Assembly: GCA_035938875.1 (NCBI GenBank)
Contig: DASZGL010000022.1
Span: forward strand, 1 to 37,103
DNA from: DASZGL01 sp035938875
GTDB lineage: Bacteria; Chloroflexota; Dormibacteria; Aeolococcales; Aeolococcaceae
Direction: 5' to 3'
DNA: 37,103 bases
This document shows, piece after piece, positions 6,044-14,028 of the stretch (position 1 is the stretch's first letter; each line of letters starts with the position of its first letter). The notes beneath the pieces were generated by a model. It was not told the DNA's origin. It saw nothing but the letters and a program-made list of their open reading frames with translations, and did no database searches. The translations under genes and the position numbers were made by a program.

Positions 6044-8170
6044 TTGTTCTCGGGAAGGAAGGCGATCTTCGCTGTGGTCGGCGCGTCCCTGACCGCGGGG
6101 TGCGGAGCAGCGCCCCTGGCGAGAACAGCGGACCGGACGACAACGCAGTCCGGCGTCGACGCGGTTCTCGCCAGCGCAACGTCGGGCTCGCCCACCCGGA
6201 CATTCGTGCTCGACAACGTGTCGCTGACGGTCACCACTGCCTATCTGCCGGCTGTGGCCTTCGTGGCAGCAGTTCCGGGTGACACGACGCAGATGGCGTC
6301 TGCCAGCCAGCCGACCCCATACCGCGAACTCTCCGTCACCGCCGTCGCTGCGGGCACCAGGGCTGCGTCGGAGAAGGCGCTCCCGCTGTCGTCGCCTGGT
6401 GGTGATGCGGCGTACCGGGCCGGGTTGCACGGGGTGCGCAGCGCCCAGGGTGCGAGCTTCAGCGCCGGTCCTGTCGCCTACCTGTTCGGGCAAGCGGTGC
6501 AAGGCGAGCTCAGCGTCGTCAGTCTTGCTCTCCACGCGAAGGGTCTGTGGCCGACGGCGGTTGTCGAGTGGGTGGCAGAGCTGGGCGGGCGCCAGTGGAT
6601 CGTGCGCGCCGCAGAAGAGCTCTCCGGCGACCCGACCAGTCAGCGCATGCAGGAGCAGCGTCTTGCGCAGTCAGTACGCGGTCTCAGCATCAGCGCAACG
6701 GGTGCAGAGAGACCGACGACGGTGGGGCAGGTTTCTGCAGGTGTCGACACCTCCATCACCGATGGTGGCGTGTTCCTCGCCGGTCGGGCGCAGTCTTCAC
6801 CCGGTGCGACGTTGGCCGCTGCCGGAACCGGCTACGTAGTGGGCACCGACAATGGAAGCGGCCGCGTCCGGCTGGCGACAGCGAATCAGGTTCCCATGCC
6901 CTCCTGGTGGAAGGGAAGCCAGTGTGACGACGCGTACCACTTCGCCGCGAGCGGCGTTCACACTGCAGCCATCGGGCCTGCGTGGATGGGGCTCGTGCCC
7001 TGCGGTCCGCCTCATCCCGACACCGGCGTCGGCTTCGGTGGTGGTGGCGCGCTCGAATTCGAATGCGTCGAGCTCAGCATGCGCTGGCTGTACCAGGAGT
7101 ACGGACAGAACACATACCCCGCCAATGGCAGCGAGGTCGTGGCCAACTATCCAGGGAAAAGGCTGCAGAAGGTCAGCAACGGCAGCGGCAGCGCGCCTGC
7201 ACCGGGCGACGTCATGAGCTTTGGTGCGACGTCAACCAACGGGCACACCGCGGTGGTCACCGATGTGCATTTCAGCGACGCGACAAAGGGCGATGGCACG
7301 GTCATTGTCCTCGCCGAGAACGCTGGTGGCAACGGCTATGCCTCGCAGAACATGGTCGGCTGGGTCGTTCAAGCCGGCATTCCCATCACCGGCTGGCTGC
7401 ACGATCCCACCGATCCGCAGGGCTACTGGCTGACCGGATCGGATGGCGGTATCTTCCCCTACGGATTTGCCGCGGGCTACGGCACGCTGGGGAACCTGCG
7501 CCTCAACCAGCCCATCGTCGGGATGGCGGCGACGCCTGACGGAAGTGGCAACTGGCTGGTCGCCGCCGACGGCGGCATCTTTCCCTTCGGCAGCGCCGGG
7601 GGCTACGGCTCCACAGGCGCCATCCACCTTAACAAGCCCATCGTGGGCATGGCGGCGACGCCTGACGGCCGTGGTTACTGGCTGGTGGCTTCCGACGGCG
7701 GCATCTTCCCCTTCGGCAACGCCGGCGGCTACGGCTCCACGGGCGGTATCCACCTCAACCAGCCCATCGTGGGCATGACGGGGACGCCCGACGGCCGCGG
7801 TTACTGGCTGGTGGCCTCAGACGGCGGCATCTTTCCCTTCGGCGACGCGGCCGGCTACGGGTCGACGGGCGGGATCCACCTCAACCAGCCGATCGTGGGA
7901 ATGGCGGCGACGCACGACGGTGGTGGCTACTGGCTGGTCGCACGGGACGGTGGCATGTTCCCCTTTGGTCCCGCGGCCGCCGGCTATGGCTCGGCGGCCG
8001 GCGTTGCCACAGCCGCGGTCGTCGGCATCGCCGCGACAGCTGATGGCCGTGGTTACTGGGTGGTGTCCAAGGACGGCAACGTCTACCCGTATGGTGACGC
8101 GCGCGACTACGGGGGCGCCAAGAGCATCAGGCTCTCCAGCCCGATCGTCGGAATCGCCAGCTTCGGCTGA
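6044..8170 (+). CDS. CHAP-domain lipoprotein with six DGGIFPFG-type repeats
   Basis: 708-residue exported protein. A TTG start (6044) gives MFSGRKAIFAVVGASLTAGC, a lipoprotein-type signal with lipid-modified C20. Using GTG 6074, which is preceded by GGAAGGAAGG, would remove the signal's charged end. Residues 40-280 are an unrecognised domain. Residues ~290-450 resemble a CHAP amidase/peptidase, with FECVEL (C341), NGHTAVVTDV (H401) and AENAGG (E425/N426) as the likely Cys-His-polar triad; CHAP enzymes cleave peptidoglycan amide bonds. Residues 459-708 are six ~42-residue repeats (YWLVASDGGIFPFG...PIVGMAATPDG) likely forming a propeller or wall-binding array. A GGGGGTCCCCC palindrome (6032-6042) abuts the start codon. 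Peptidoglycan hydrolase role inferred. Confidence 0.8.
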   Translation: MFSGRKAIFAVVGASLTAGCGAAPLARTADRTTTQSGVDAVLASATSGSPTRTFVLDNVSLTVTTAYLPAVAFVAAVPGDTTQMASASQPTPYRELSVTAVAAGTRAASEKALPLSSPGGDAAYRAGLHGVRSAQGASFSAGPVAYLFGQAVQGELSVVSLALHAKGLWPTAVVEWVAELGGRQWIVRAAEELSGDPTSQRMQEQRLAQSVRGLSISATGAERPTTVGQVSAGVDTSITDGGVFLAGRAQSSPGATLAAAGTGYVVGTDNGSGRVRLATANQVPMPSWWKGSQCDDAYHFAASGVHTAAIGPAWMGLVPCGPPHPDTGVGFGGGGALEFECVELSMRWLYQEYGQNTYPANGSEVVANYPGKRLQKVSNGSGSAPAPGDVMSFGATSTNGHTAVVTDVHFSDATKGDGTVIVLAENAGGNGYASQNMVGWVVQAGIPITGWLHDPTDPQGYWLTGSDGGIFPYGFAAGYGTLGNLRLNQPIVGMAATPDGSGNWLVAADGGIFPFGSAGGYGSTGAIHLNKPIVGMAATPDGRGYWLVASDGGIFPFGNAGGYGSTGGIHLNQPIVGMTGTPDGRGYWLVASDGGIFPFGDAAGYGSTGGIHLNQPIVGMAATHDGGGYWLVARDGGMFPFGPAAAGYGSAAGVATAAVVGIAATADGRGYWVVSKDGNVYPYGDARDYGGAKSIRLSSPIVGIASFG
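7418..8167 (+). repeat. Six tandem ~126-bp coding repeats in the CHAP gene
   Basis: Six in-frame units of about 126 bp (42 codons), each encoding YWLV-x(3)-DGGIFPFG...GYGSTGGIHLNQPIVGMAATPDG-like sequence. Units 2-4 are nearly identical at both DNA and protein level. Units 1, 5 and 6 are more diverged (unit 6 has DGNVYPYG). This pattern fits recent internal duplication or gene conversion in the middle of the array. Confidence 0.9.
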
Positions 8171-8200
8171 GTCGTCGCCGATCGACGCGACGTCGACGGT

Positions 8201-8914
8201 TCAGCGGACGGTTCCCGGAACCAGGTTGAGATCCGCCGCGTAGGCGAGCTCGGCGTACCAGTCATCACGCCCCTCGGGGGTCAGGTCGAGAATGTTGTAC
8301 ACCGGGCTGAGCAGGTCGATGCCGCGCTGATTGATGTCTTCGGACATCGCCGGATGAGCGGTGTAGTAATGGCGCAGGACGCTCCCGTCGTGGGTGAAGA
8401 CGGAGATGGTCGAGTCCTGGTTACCGTCGCCGGCCTCACTGCCGAGGTCGTACTTGAATGTGCTGTCGCCGCAACTCAGCAAGCGCAGCCGGCTCCAGCC
8501 ACGGTTGCGTGCATGCGCTCGGAGCGTTGGCAGGTCAGCCGCTGCCGCGATGGCAAAGTCGACGTTCTGCGCTACGTGGTGGGCGACGCCGTTGAACCCG
8601 TCGATCCACATCGTGCACATCGGGCACGGGATGGTCTGCTGCTTTCCGTACATCAGGTGGTAGATGACCAGGGAGCGTCCCGGCCCGGTGAACAGCTCGC
8701 TGAGCCGCGTGCGCTGCACCGGTGCGTCGCCGGTATCGAGATCGTTCGGTCCTTCGGTGAAGACGTAGTCCTTGACCTCTGCGCCCTGGGGGAGCTGGCG
8801 GCGTAGCGCGGCGACGCGCTCGCGTTGCCGCATCAGATCGATCTCGGCCGCGCGAAGCTCCTCGCGGCGTGCAACGTAGTCCGCGGTCTCGTCGGTCAGT
8901 CGCGTCTGCTGCAT
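8201..8914 (-). CDS. DUF899 family thioredoxin-like protein
   Basis: 237 residues. The frame continues upstream, but AGGAGG at 8922-8927, 7 nt before ATG 8914, fixes this start. The N-terminus (RREELRAAEIDLMRQRERVAALRRQLP) is the helical region of DUF899 proteins and the rest is their thioredoxin-like domain. C97-P-M-C100 is a CxxC pair at the position expected of an active-site or metal site, followed by TMWIDGFNG, and SVFTHDGSVLRHYYTAHP is another conserved segment. The family's biochemical role is not established. The gene lies 74 bp downstream of the MmpL-type exporter on the same strand, so cotranscription is possible. Convergent with the CHAP gene. Confidence 0.88.
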   Translation of the reverse strand: MQQTRLTDETADYVARREELRAAEIDLMRQRERVAALRRQLPQGAEVKDYVFTEGPNDLDTGDAPVQRTRLSELFTGPGRSLVIYHLMYGKQQTIPCPMCTMWIDGFNGVAHHVAQNVDFAIAAAADLPTLRAHARNRGWSRLRLLSCGDSTFKYDLGSEAGDGNQDSTISVFTHDGSVLRHYYTAHPAMSEDINQRGIDLLSPVYNILDLTPEGRDDWYAELAYAADLNLVPGTVR

Positions 8915-8921
8915 GCCACCG

Positions 8922-8927
8922 CCTCCT
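8922..8927 (-). promoter_or_regulatory. Ribosome-binding site of the DUF899 gene
   Basis: AGGAGG on the minus strand, 7 nt before ATG 8914. It decides against the much longer upstream extension of this frame. Confidence 0.8.
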
Positions 8928-8988
8928 GTCGGTCCCGACTCATCCCCGGCAATGCTAGGCAGGTGGTCGCAGCGCATGCAGTGCCTTC

Positions 8989-11265
8989 TCAGGCCTCCTG
9001 GGGCAGCACCTCGCGGCGGCGTTCCGGCTTGGGCTCGGACGGCTTGACGCGGATGAGCGAGGCGGGGAGCCGCGGCAGCCACCAGTTCCAGCGTCCGAAG
9101 AGCGACACCAGCGCCGGCACCATGAGCATGCGCACGACAGTCGCGTCGAGCAGGATGCCCGCGGCGAGCCCGGTCGCGAACGTCTTGATGATGGGTCCCG
9201 GCGACGTGCCGAGCACCAGGAACGCGCAGAAGAGGATCAACGCGGCCGAGGTGACCAGTCTGCCGGTGCGTCCCATGGCGCGCACCACGGCGAGGTCGGT
9301 GTTGCCGGTCTTGTCGTACTCCTCGCGCATGCGCGCCAGGATGAACACCTCGTAGTCCATCGACAGCCCAAAGAGGAAGGCGAACACCATCAGCGGGATC
9401 CACTCGAGGATCGCCCCAGTGGCGTCGATGCCGAAGATCAGCTTGCTGCCGTGGCCGTCCTGCCAGACGAGAACCAGGATGCCGTACGCGGCGGCCACCG
9501 AGATGACGTTGAGCACCACCGCCTTGAGCGGCAGCACCAGCGACCGGAACGCGCGGGCGAGGAGGATGAAGGTGATGATCACGACCAGGGCGATCATCAG
9601 CGGGAAATTGCCGTAGACGGCAGAAACAAAATCGGCGCTGCCGGCACGCGACCCACCGACCGTGGCAGTGCCTGGGCCGCCGACGGCGCGCACCGCGGTG
9701 CGCAGGGCATCGATCTGATCACGCCCCGCCGAGCTGTCAGGCTCGAGCGTGCTGAGGCCGACCACGACGGAGGTCCCCGGAGCCGGTGCCGCCCAGCCGG
9801 GACCGCTCGGCACCACCGCCGTCGCCATTCCCGGCACTGATGCAGCTGCCGTGGCGACTGCGTTGGGGTCCTTGCCGCCACTGACCAGGAGCATGTGCGG
9901 CTGGAAGCCCGGGGTGCCCAGGCCCGATGAGGTGAGCATGTCGAGCCCTTCGCGTGCCGGGCCACTCGGCGCCAGTGAGGTCGGCACGGGTACGCCGACG
10001 GTGATGTGGGTCGCCGGGATGACCAGTGCCGCGAGCGCGACCACCGCGACCCCAGCGGCGACCCAGCGGCGGCGCACGATCAATCGTGCCCAGCTGACCC
10101 AGCCACGGCTGGCGTGCGCCTCCTTGCGGACGTTGGGATAGGTCGCCAGGCGACGCAGCAGACGGGGGACGAAGAAGGGGATGTACCCGACGGTGAAGCG
10201 GTAGCGCCACGGCCAGCGCACATCGGGCGCGCCGATCGAGTGGAGGATTACCGGGAGGAGGGTTATGGCGACGGCGACGCTGACGACCGGGATGAGCATG
10301 CCGCCGTAGCCGACGCTGCGCAGGAAGGGAACGGGCAGAACGATGAGCGCAAGCAGGCCGATGCCCACCGTCGTGCCGCTGAAGACGACTGCGCTGCCGG
10401 CCGTCTCCATCGCCTTGTGCACGGCGTCGTCGTTGGCCAGCCCGTTGGCTCTCTCCTCGCGCCAGCGGGTGACCACCAGCAGCGAATAGTCGATCGCCAC
10501 GCCGAGGCCGATGAGTGCGACGAGGAACTGAACGATGAAGGAGACGTCGGAGAATGTCGTCAGGATGAGGATGAGCAGGAACGTCGTCATGATGGCGACG
10601 ACGGCGATGATGATGGGAACGAAGGCGACGAAGCTGGCGAAGACGAACGCCAGGATCGCCAGCGCGCCGACGCCGCCGAGAAGGCCCTCGACGAGAAGGC
10701 TGGGGCCTTCGTTGCCCGCGGTGTTGCTGACCAGCTCGTCGATGCCGGTGAGACGTGCGCTGCCGCCGGCCACGGTCGCCCCGTTGACGAGAGCCCGCAC
10801 CGCCTTCTCCTCGGGGGGGATGTCGAACGCGTTCCCCGGCGGCGGCACGGGCACGAAGACCATGGAGTACAAGGTCCGCCCGTCACTGCTGACCAGGCGG
10901 CGATCCCCTGTCGACGCGTAGCTGACGAGAGACACACCGCGATGGGTGGCGCTGAGTGTCCCCGCGGTGCTGAGGATCTTCTGGTCGAAGGCCTTGAGCT
11001 GGTCGAGCACACCGGGGCTGTCGACCGTCGTCCCCTGGGGAAGCTGCACCACCGGCACCAATGCGTCGCTCTCGTTGCTGATCCCGTACAGCGCGCGGAT
11101 CTTTGCGCCGGTCTCGAAGCCCTCCTTGCCGGGGACGGAGAACTCGGTCGACAGCCGGTTGACGGTGGTCGAGACCGTGGCGACGCCAATGACGAAGACC
11201 ACCAGCCAGAAGAGACCCACCCACTTTCGGTGGGCGAGGACGAAACGAGAGATGCGACCCATCAC
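8989..11265 (-). CDS. MmpL-type RND superfamily exporter
   Basis: 758-residue MMPL-family membrane protein, about 12 transmembrane helices in two halves. Helix 1 is near 14-33, then a ~150-residue extracytoplasmic domain, then a helix cluster. The second half repeats this, with helices from about 400. AIDYSLLVVTRWREE (D259-Y260) and SMDYEVFILARMREE (D637-Y638) are the two Asp-Tyr proton-relay motifs known from MmpL3-type transporters. The family exports lipids, glycolipids, antibiotics or siderophores using proton-motive force; the cargo is unknown here. The start is GTG 11265 or ATG 11262. A sigma70-like promoter (-35 TTGACG 11376-11381, 18-bp spacer, -10 CATACT 11352-11357) precedes it with a ~80-nt leader. 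It is divergent from a MarR gene whose likely operator covers this -35, so inducible efflux is the obvious reading. Confidence 0.93.
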   Translation of the reverse strand: MMGRISRFVLAHRKWVGLFWLVVFVIGVATVSTTVNRLSTEFSVPGKEGFETGAKIRALYGISNESDALVPVVQLPQGTTVDSPGVLDQLKAFDQKILSTAGTLSATHRGVSLVSYASTGDRRLVSSDGRTLYSMVFVPVPPPGNAFDIPPEEKAVRALVNGATVAGGSARLTGIDELVSNTAGNEGPSLLVEGLLGGVGALAILAFVFASFVAFVPIIIAVVAIMTTFLLILILTTFSDVSFIVQFLVALIGLGVAIDYSLLVVTRWREERANGLANDDAVHKAMETAGSAVVFSGTTVGIGLLALIVLPVPFLRSVGYGGMLIPVVSVAVAITLLPVILHSIGAPDVRWPWRYRFTVGYIPFFVPRLLRRLATYPNVRKEAHASRGWVSWARLIVRRRWVAAGVAVVALAALVIPATHITVGVPVPTSLAPSGPAREGLDMLTSSGLGTPGFQPHMLLVSGGKDPNAVATAAASVPGMATAVVPSGPGWAAPAPGTSVVVGLSTLEPDSSAGRDQIDALRTAVRAVGGPGTATVGGSRAGSADFVSAVYGNFPLMIALVVIITFILLARAFRSLVLPLKAVVLNVISVAAAYGILVLVWQDGHGSKLIFGIDATGAILEWIPLMVFAFLFGLSMDYEVFILARMREEYDKTGNTDLAVVRAMGRTGRLVTSAALILFCAFLVLGTSPGPIIKTFATGLAAGILLDATVVRMLMVPALVSLFGRWNWWLPRLPASLIRVKPSEPKPERRREVLPQEA

Positions 11266-11351
11266 GGACGTGCGAAGACCTCGTGTGAACAGCGGTCAGG
11301 TGCCTTGCCCCCCGTGGTCCCCTTCCACGGCCGGACTCGCGTGCGCCGCGC

Positions 11352-11381
11352 AGTATGCCAGACGTTGGTTTTGCTCGTCAA
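11352..11381 (-). promoter_or_regulatory. Promoter of the MmpL-type exporter
   Basis: On the minus strand: TTGACG (-35, 11376-11381), 18-bp spacer, CATACT (-10, 11352-11357). It is one of the best sigma70-like promoters visible in the window, and its -35 lies inside the 20-bp palindrome at 11366-11385. Confidence 0.6.
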
Positions 11382-11393
11382 ACCATCTAAACT
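11365..11393 (+). promoter_or_regulatory. Promoter of the marR gene
   Basis: TTGGTT (-35, 11365-11370), 17-bp spacer, TAAACT (-10, 11388-11393), then 9 nt to ATG 11403. The transcript is leaderless or nearly so. The -35 overlaps the left arm of the 11366-11385 palindrome. Confidence 0.55.
11366..11385. promoter_or_regulatory. Shared MarR operator candidate
   Basis: TGGTTTTGCTCGTCAAACCA has perfect 6-bp arms (TGGTTT/AAACCA) around 8 bp. It overlaps the marR -35 on one strand and the exporter -35 on the other, so one dimer could repress both genes. The size and AT-rich arms fit MarR-family sites. Confidence 0.5.
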
Positions 11394-11406
11394 TCATAAC
11401 TTATGA
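11394..11406. promoter_or_regulatory. Second AT-rich palindrome over the marR start codon
   Basis: TCATAACTTATGA is a perfect 13-bp palindrome (6-bp arms, one central base) covering the ATG at 11403 and the likely transcription start. It could be a second MarR site for autorepression. Confidence 0.35.
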
Positions 11407-11987
11407 CTGGGTCAAGCATCGAGCCAGGCAGTTCCAGCGCCGATCCTTGCGCGGAGTGGCGGGCATCGCCACGTCCCCTGTCGCCGATCAGCGACGAGGA
11501 GCTCAAGTCGATCGCGCTGCGCATCCCCGCGTTGTTTGCGGCAGCCAAGTCGACCGGTGATGCGCCTCCCGCCGAGGTCAAGGAGCTCATCGGCGCTGCC
11601 GGCCTGGGTCCGCGCCACACCAACGTGCTGCGCCATGTCATGGTGGGTGGCCCGATGAGCGTCAGCGCGCTGGCGGCGCGCCTGTGCGTGGCATTGCCGA
11701 CGGCCAGTCTCATGGTTGGCGAGCTGAGCCGTGCTGGGCTGCTCGAGCGTGTCGAGGACACCGGGGATCGGCGGCGCACCATCGTCTGCGTCGCCCCCGC
11801 GCGCCTGGCTGCCGTCGACGCATTTCTCAGCCGGCGCCTGGGTCCCTTGCGCCGCGCCCTGGAGCGTCTCACCGCCGAGGAGCGCGCTGCCTTCGCGCGG
11901 GGTCTCGATGTGCTCACCGAAGAGCTGAGCCCTGCCGGCGCCACGAGCGACCACCCGACCGAGACACCTCAGCAAGCTCGGCGCTGA
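11403..11987 (+). CDS. MarR family transcriptional regulator
   Basis: 194-residue winged-helix regulator. LGPRHTNVLRHVMVGGPMSV and SALAARLCVALPTASLMVGE (about 68-107) form the helix-turn-helix. RVEDTGDRRRTIVCVAPA (about 116-133) is the wing with the family's D-R-R signature, and C-terminal helices supply dimerisation. The N-terminal ~35 residues are an uncharacterised extension. MarR proteins are usually ligand-relieved repressors of divergent efflux genes, and the layout here (MmpL exporter divergent, one palindrome over both -35 boxes) matches. ATG 11403 lies 9 nt after the -10 box. The inducer is unknown. Confidence 0.92.
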   Translation: MTGSSIEPGSSSADPCAEWRASPRPLSPISDEELKSIALRIPALFAAAKSTGDAPPAEVKELIGAAGLGPRHTNVLRHVMVGGPMSVSALAARLCVALPTASLMVGELSRAGLLERVEDTGDRRRTIVCVAPARLAAVDAFLSRRLGPLRRALERLTAEERAAFARGLDVLTEELSPAGATSDHPTETPQQARR

Positions 11988-12047
11988 CCGCGCCGATGTG
12001 GCCCGCCATCGCCGCCGGCTGACCCCTCGCGAGGGCACAATTCGGGG

Positions 12048-12593
12048 GTGGATCCCAGCCAGGTCATCCGTGACAGCAACGGCGCATTTCGCTGTCGTGA
12101 GTGCGGCTTTCGCTACGCGCTGAGCGCAGGCGAGATGGTCGACGTGTGCACTGATACGGTGGTGAGGTTTCGTCAGGCGGCGCTGGCGATCCCCACCGAG
12201 TTACGCGGTCGCCGCACCGCGCCGGCGGTGTGGTCGCCAAACGCGTACTGCGCCCACATGGCTGACGCCGCCGAGCTCATCGAGAGTCGCGTGCGTAGGA
12301 TGGCCACCGAAGAGCGCCCGTTTCTCGCCGGCTACGACCAGGACCAGGCGGCTGAGCTGGGACGCTTTGACGAGCGCCCGGTCGAGCCGTCGCTGCAACG
12401 CATCGACAGCGCCGTCGCACACTTCGTCGCCCTGGTCTGCGGCCTCCCTGGTGACGGCTGGCAGCGCATCGGCGCTCACGAGGAGGCGGGTGACGTGAAG
12501 CTGCGCGACATCGCCCACGACATGCCGCACGAGCTCACCCACCACACCGCCGACCTGCAGAGGATCGGCGCCGAGCTGCAGCAGCCGCGCTGA
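12048..12593 (+). CDS. DinB-fold putative metalloprotein with N-terminal CxxC motif
   Basis: 181 residues, GTG start. The N-terminus has a short rubredoxin/zinc-ribbon-like element (FRCRECGFRYAL, C16/C19, with C34 further on). The rest is a DinB_2-like four-helix bundle: WSPNAYCAHMADAAELI supplies H70, and HELTHHTADL supplies H161 and H165 as the expected metal triad. WSPNAYCAHMAD is the usual P-x(n)-W-x-x-x-x-x-x-H-x-x-D block of the superfamily. DinB-like proteins include thiol-dependent transferases, but many have no known substrate. Same strand as marR with a 60-bp gap, so it may be cotranscribed. Convergent with the MocR gene 15 bp away. Fold call good, activity unknown. Confidence 0.8.
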   Translation: MDPSQVIRDSNGAFRCRECGFRYALSAGEMVDVCTDTVVRFRQAALAIPTELRGRRTAPAVWSPNAYCAHMADAAELIESRVRRMATEERPFLAGYDQDQAAELGRFDERPVEPSLQRIDSAVAHFVALVCGLPGDGWQRIGAHEEAGDVKLRDIAHDMPHELTHHTADLQRIGAELQQPR

Positions 12594-12608
12594 CGGCGAG
12601 CGGCGGCA

Positions 12609-14006
12609 TCAGCGCACGGCCGAGGCCAGGCGGCGCACGCCTTCGTCGAGGTCGTCCAGGTGGGGCGCGCCGACGAAGCTGAGGCGCATGTACGGCCCGG
12701 GCGACTCGGCGGCGAAGTAGGCGCGGCCCATGCTGCCCAGGACACCAGCCTGCCGGCAGGCGGCGAAGACGGCGTTCTCGTCGGTGCCGTCGGGGAGGCG
12801 TACCCAGATGTGCATCCCACCGCGGGGGATGAGCGCGACCTGGAACCCGGGGGCGTGCTCGGTGAGAGCGGCGAGAAGGCGCTGGCGACGGCGGCGAAGC
12901 TCGGCGGAGAGGCCGCTCAGATACCGCGGCCATCCCGGCGCGGTGACCAGCTCCAGGGCGGCATCCTGGAGGAAGCGGGCGACGAAGAGATCGTCGACGA
13001 TGCGCAGCGCCCGAATGCGTTCGGCAACGGGCCCGCGAGCGCTGAGCGCACCGACTCGCAGGCTGGGCGCGGCGGGCTTGGTCAGCGACGCGATGTGCAC
13101 CACGCGCCCGTCGACGTCGTTGGCGATCAATGGGGGCGGAGGTGGCCCGTCGTGCGAGAGCGCTCGCGCGTAGTCGTCCTCGATGATGAACGCGCCAGCG
13201 TCGTGCGCCACGGCGAGGACCTGCTCGCGTCGCTCCGGGCTGAGCACCGCGCCCGTCGGATTCTGGTACGTCGGCTGCAGGTAGACGGCGCGCGCGTCGG
13301 TGACGCGAAACGCCTCAGCGAGCAGGTCAGGCCGGATCCCGTTACTGTCAATGGGGACAGGAACCGGTCGGATCCCCGCAGCCCGCGCCACCGCCAGCGC
13401 ACCGGGGTAGGTGGGCGCCTCGACGAGAAGCGGTGCACCGGCGGGCACGATGGCACGCAGCGCGACCGACATCGCCGCCTGCCCGCCGCTGGTGATGACC
13501 ACGTCCTCGGGGGTGACGCCACCTCCGATCGACTCGGCGAACCAGGCGCGCAGTGAGGAGACACCCTGCAGAGGCGGTCTATCCCAGGCGTCAGGAAGGC
13601 GGGCCGCCCGCATCAGCGCCGAAGACAGCGCGCGGTTCGGACGCATCGAGTGGTGCAGGTAGCCGCCGGCCATGGCGATCGTCCCCGCGGGGATTGCCTC
13701 CAGGTACACCTGGATCGCACTGGCGTCGATGGCACGATCGCCGAGGGCCACCGTCTGCCACGATGAGTCGACGGCGTCTGGTGCGGTGAGCGGACGGCGC
13801 TCGGCGACGAACGTTCCCGCGCCCGGACGCGTCGTCACCAGTCCGTCGGCGACAAGGATGGCCAAGGCCCTGGCCACGCTCACCGGGCTGACGCGATGCC
13901 CCTTGACGAGGTCGCGGGTGCTCGGCAGCTGGTCACCCGGCTGCAGCCGGGCCACGTGGTCGCGAAGTGTGTCGGCGAGAGCAGCGATAGTGCTACTCTT
14001 GATCAT
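12609..14006 (-). CDS. MocR/PdxR-type regulator (GntR winged helix + PLP aminotransferase domain)
   Basis: 465 residues. Residues 1-75 are a GntR winged helix (PGDQLPSTRDLVKGHRVSPV, about 23-42). Residues ~95-465 are a fold-type I aminotransferase domain with QNPTG (248-252), EDDYAR (276-281) and the PLP Schiff-base lysine K310 in SLTKPAAPSLRVG. MocR proteins use PLP or amino-acid adducts as effectors and commonly control a divergent gene. The frame is open far upstream, but the GntR domain starts almost at once after ATG 14006. That ATG overlaps the ATG of the divergent transporter (14005), and a 15-bp-arm inverted repeat is centred on it. A TACTCT -10 box lies 8 nt upstream. The target is presumably the DMT transporter. 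Confidence 0.93.
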   Translation of the reverse strand: MIKSSTIAALADTLRDHVARLQPGDQLPSTRDLVKGHRVSPVSVARALAILVADGLVTTRPGAGTFVAERRPLTAPDAVDSSWQTVALGDRAIDASAIQVYLEAIPAGTIAMAGGYLHHSMRPNRALSSALMRAARLPDAWDRPPLQGVSSLRAWFAESIGGGVTPEDVVITSGGQAAMSVALRAIVPAGAPLLVEAPTYPGALAVARAAGIRPVPVPIDSNGIRPDLLAEAFRVTDARAVYLQPTYQNPTGAVLSPERREQVLAVAHDAGAFIIEDDYARALSHDGPPPPPLIANDVDGRVVHIASLTKPAAPSLRVGALSARGPVAERIRALRIVDDLFVARFLQDAALELVTAPGWPRYLSGLSAELRRRRQRLLAALTEHAPGFQVALIPRGGMHIWVRLPDGTDENAVFAACRQAGVLGSMGRAYFAAESPGPYMRLSFVGAPHLDDLDEGVRRLASAVR

Positions 14007-14028
14007 GAGGGATAAGAGTACCGCTATC
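13986..14028. promoter_or_regulatory. Inverted-repeat operator spanning two overlapping divergent starts
   Basis: Arm 1 GATAGTGCTACTCTT (13986-14000) and arm 2 AAGAGTACCGCTATC (14014-14028) are reverse complements at 13 of 15 positions, around a 13-bp spacer. Each arm contains TACTCT, a TANNNT -10 box: 13994-13999 for the plus gene (5 nt before ATG 14005) and 14015-14020 for the minus gene (8 nt before ATG 14006). The two start codons overlap at the centre. No good -35 is visible on either side, as expected if an activator is needed. The symmetry fits a MocR dimer. Confidence 0.7.

Noticed and set aside
7418..8167. CRISPR array or satellite repeat
   Set aside because: Units are ~126 bp, contiguous, in frame and encode a repeated protein motif; there are no unique spacers.
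8171..8200. CGTCG/CGACG repeat between the CHAP and DUF899 genes as a bidirectional terminator
   Set aside because: Arms of 5 bp are expected by chance in this GC-rich sequence and there is no T-run.
10006..11406. Long open frame on the plus strand opposite the MmpL-type exporter (466 codons)
   Set aside because: Its translation is an acidic/arginine-rich low-complexity sequence with no domain, and the opposite strand encodes a clean MMPL protein with conserved Asp-Tyr motifs. It is a by-product of GC-rich codon use.
13672..14004. N-terminal extension of the DMT transporter frame
   Set aside because: It is antisense to the MocR coding region and has no membrane segment; the transporter starts naturally at ATG 14005.
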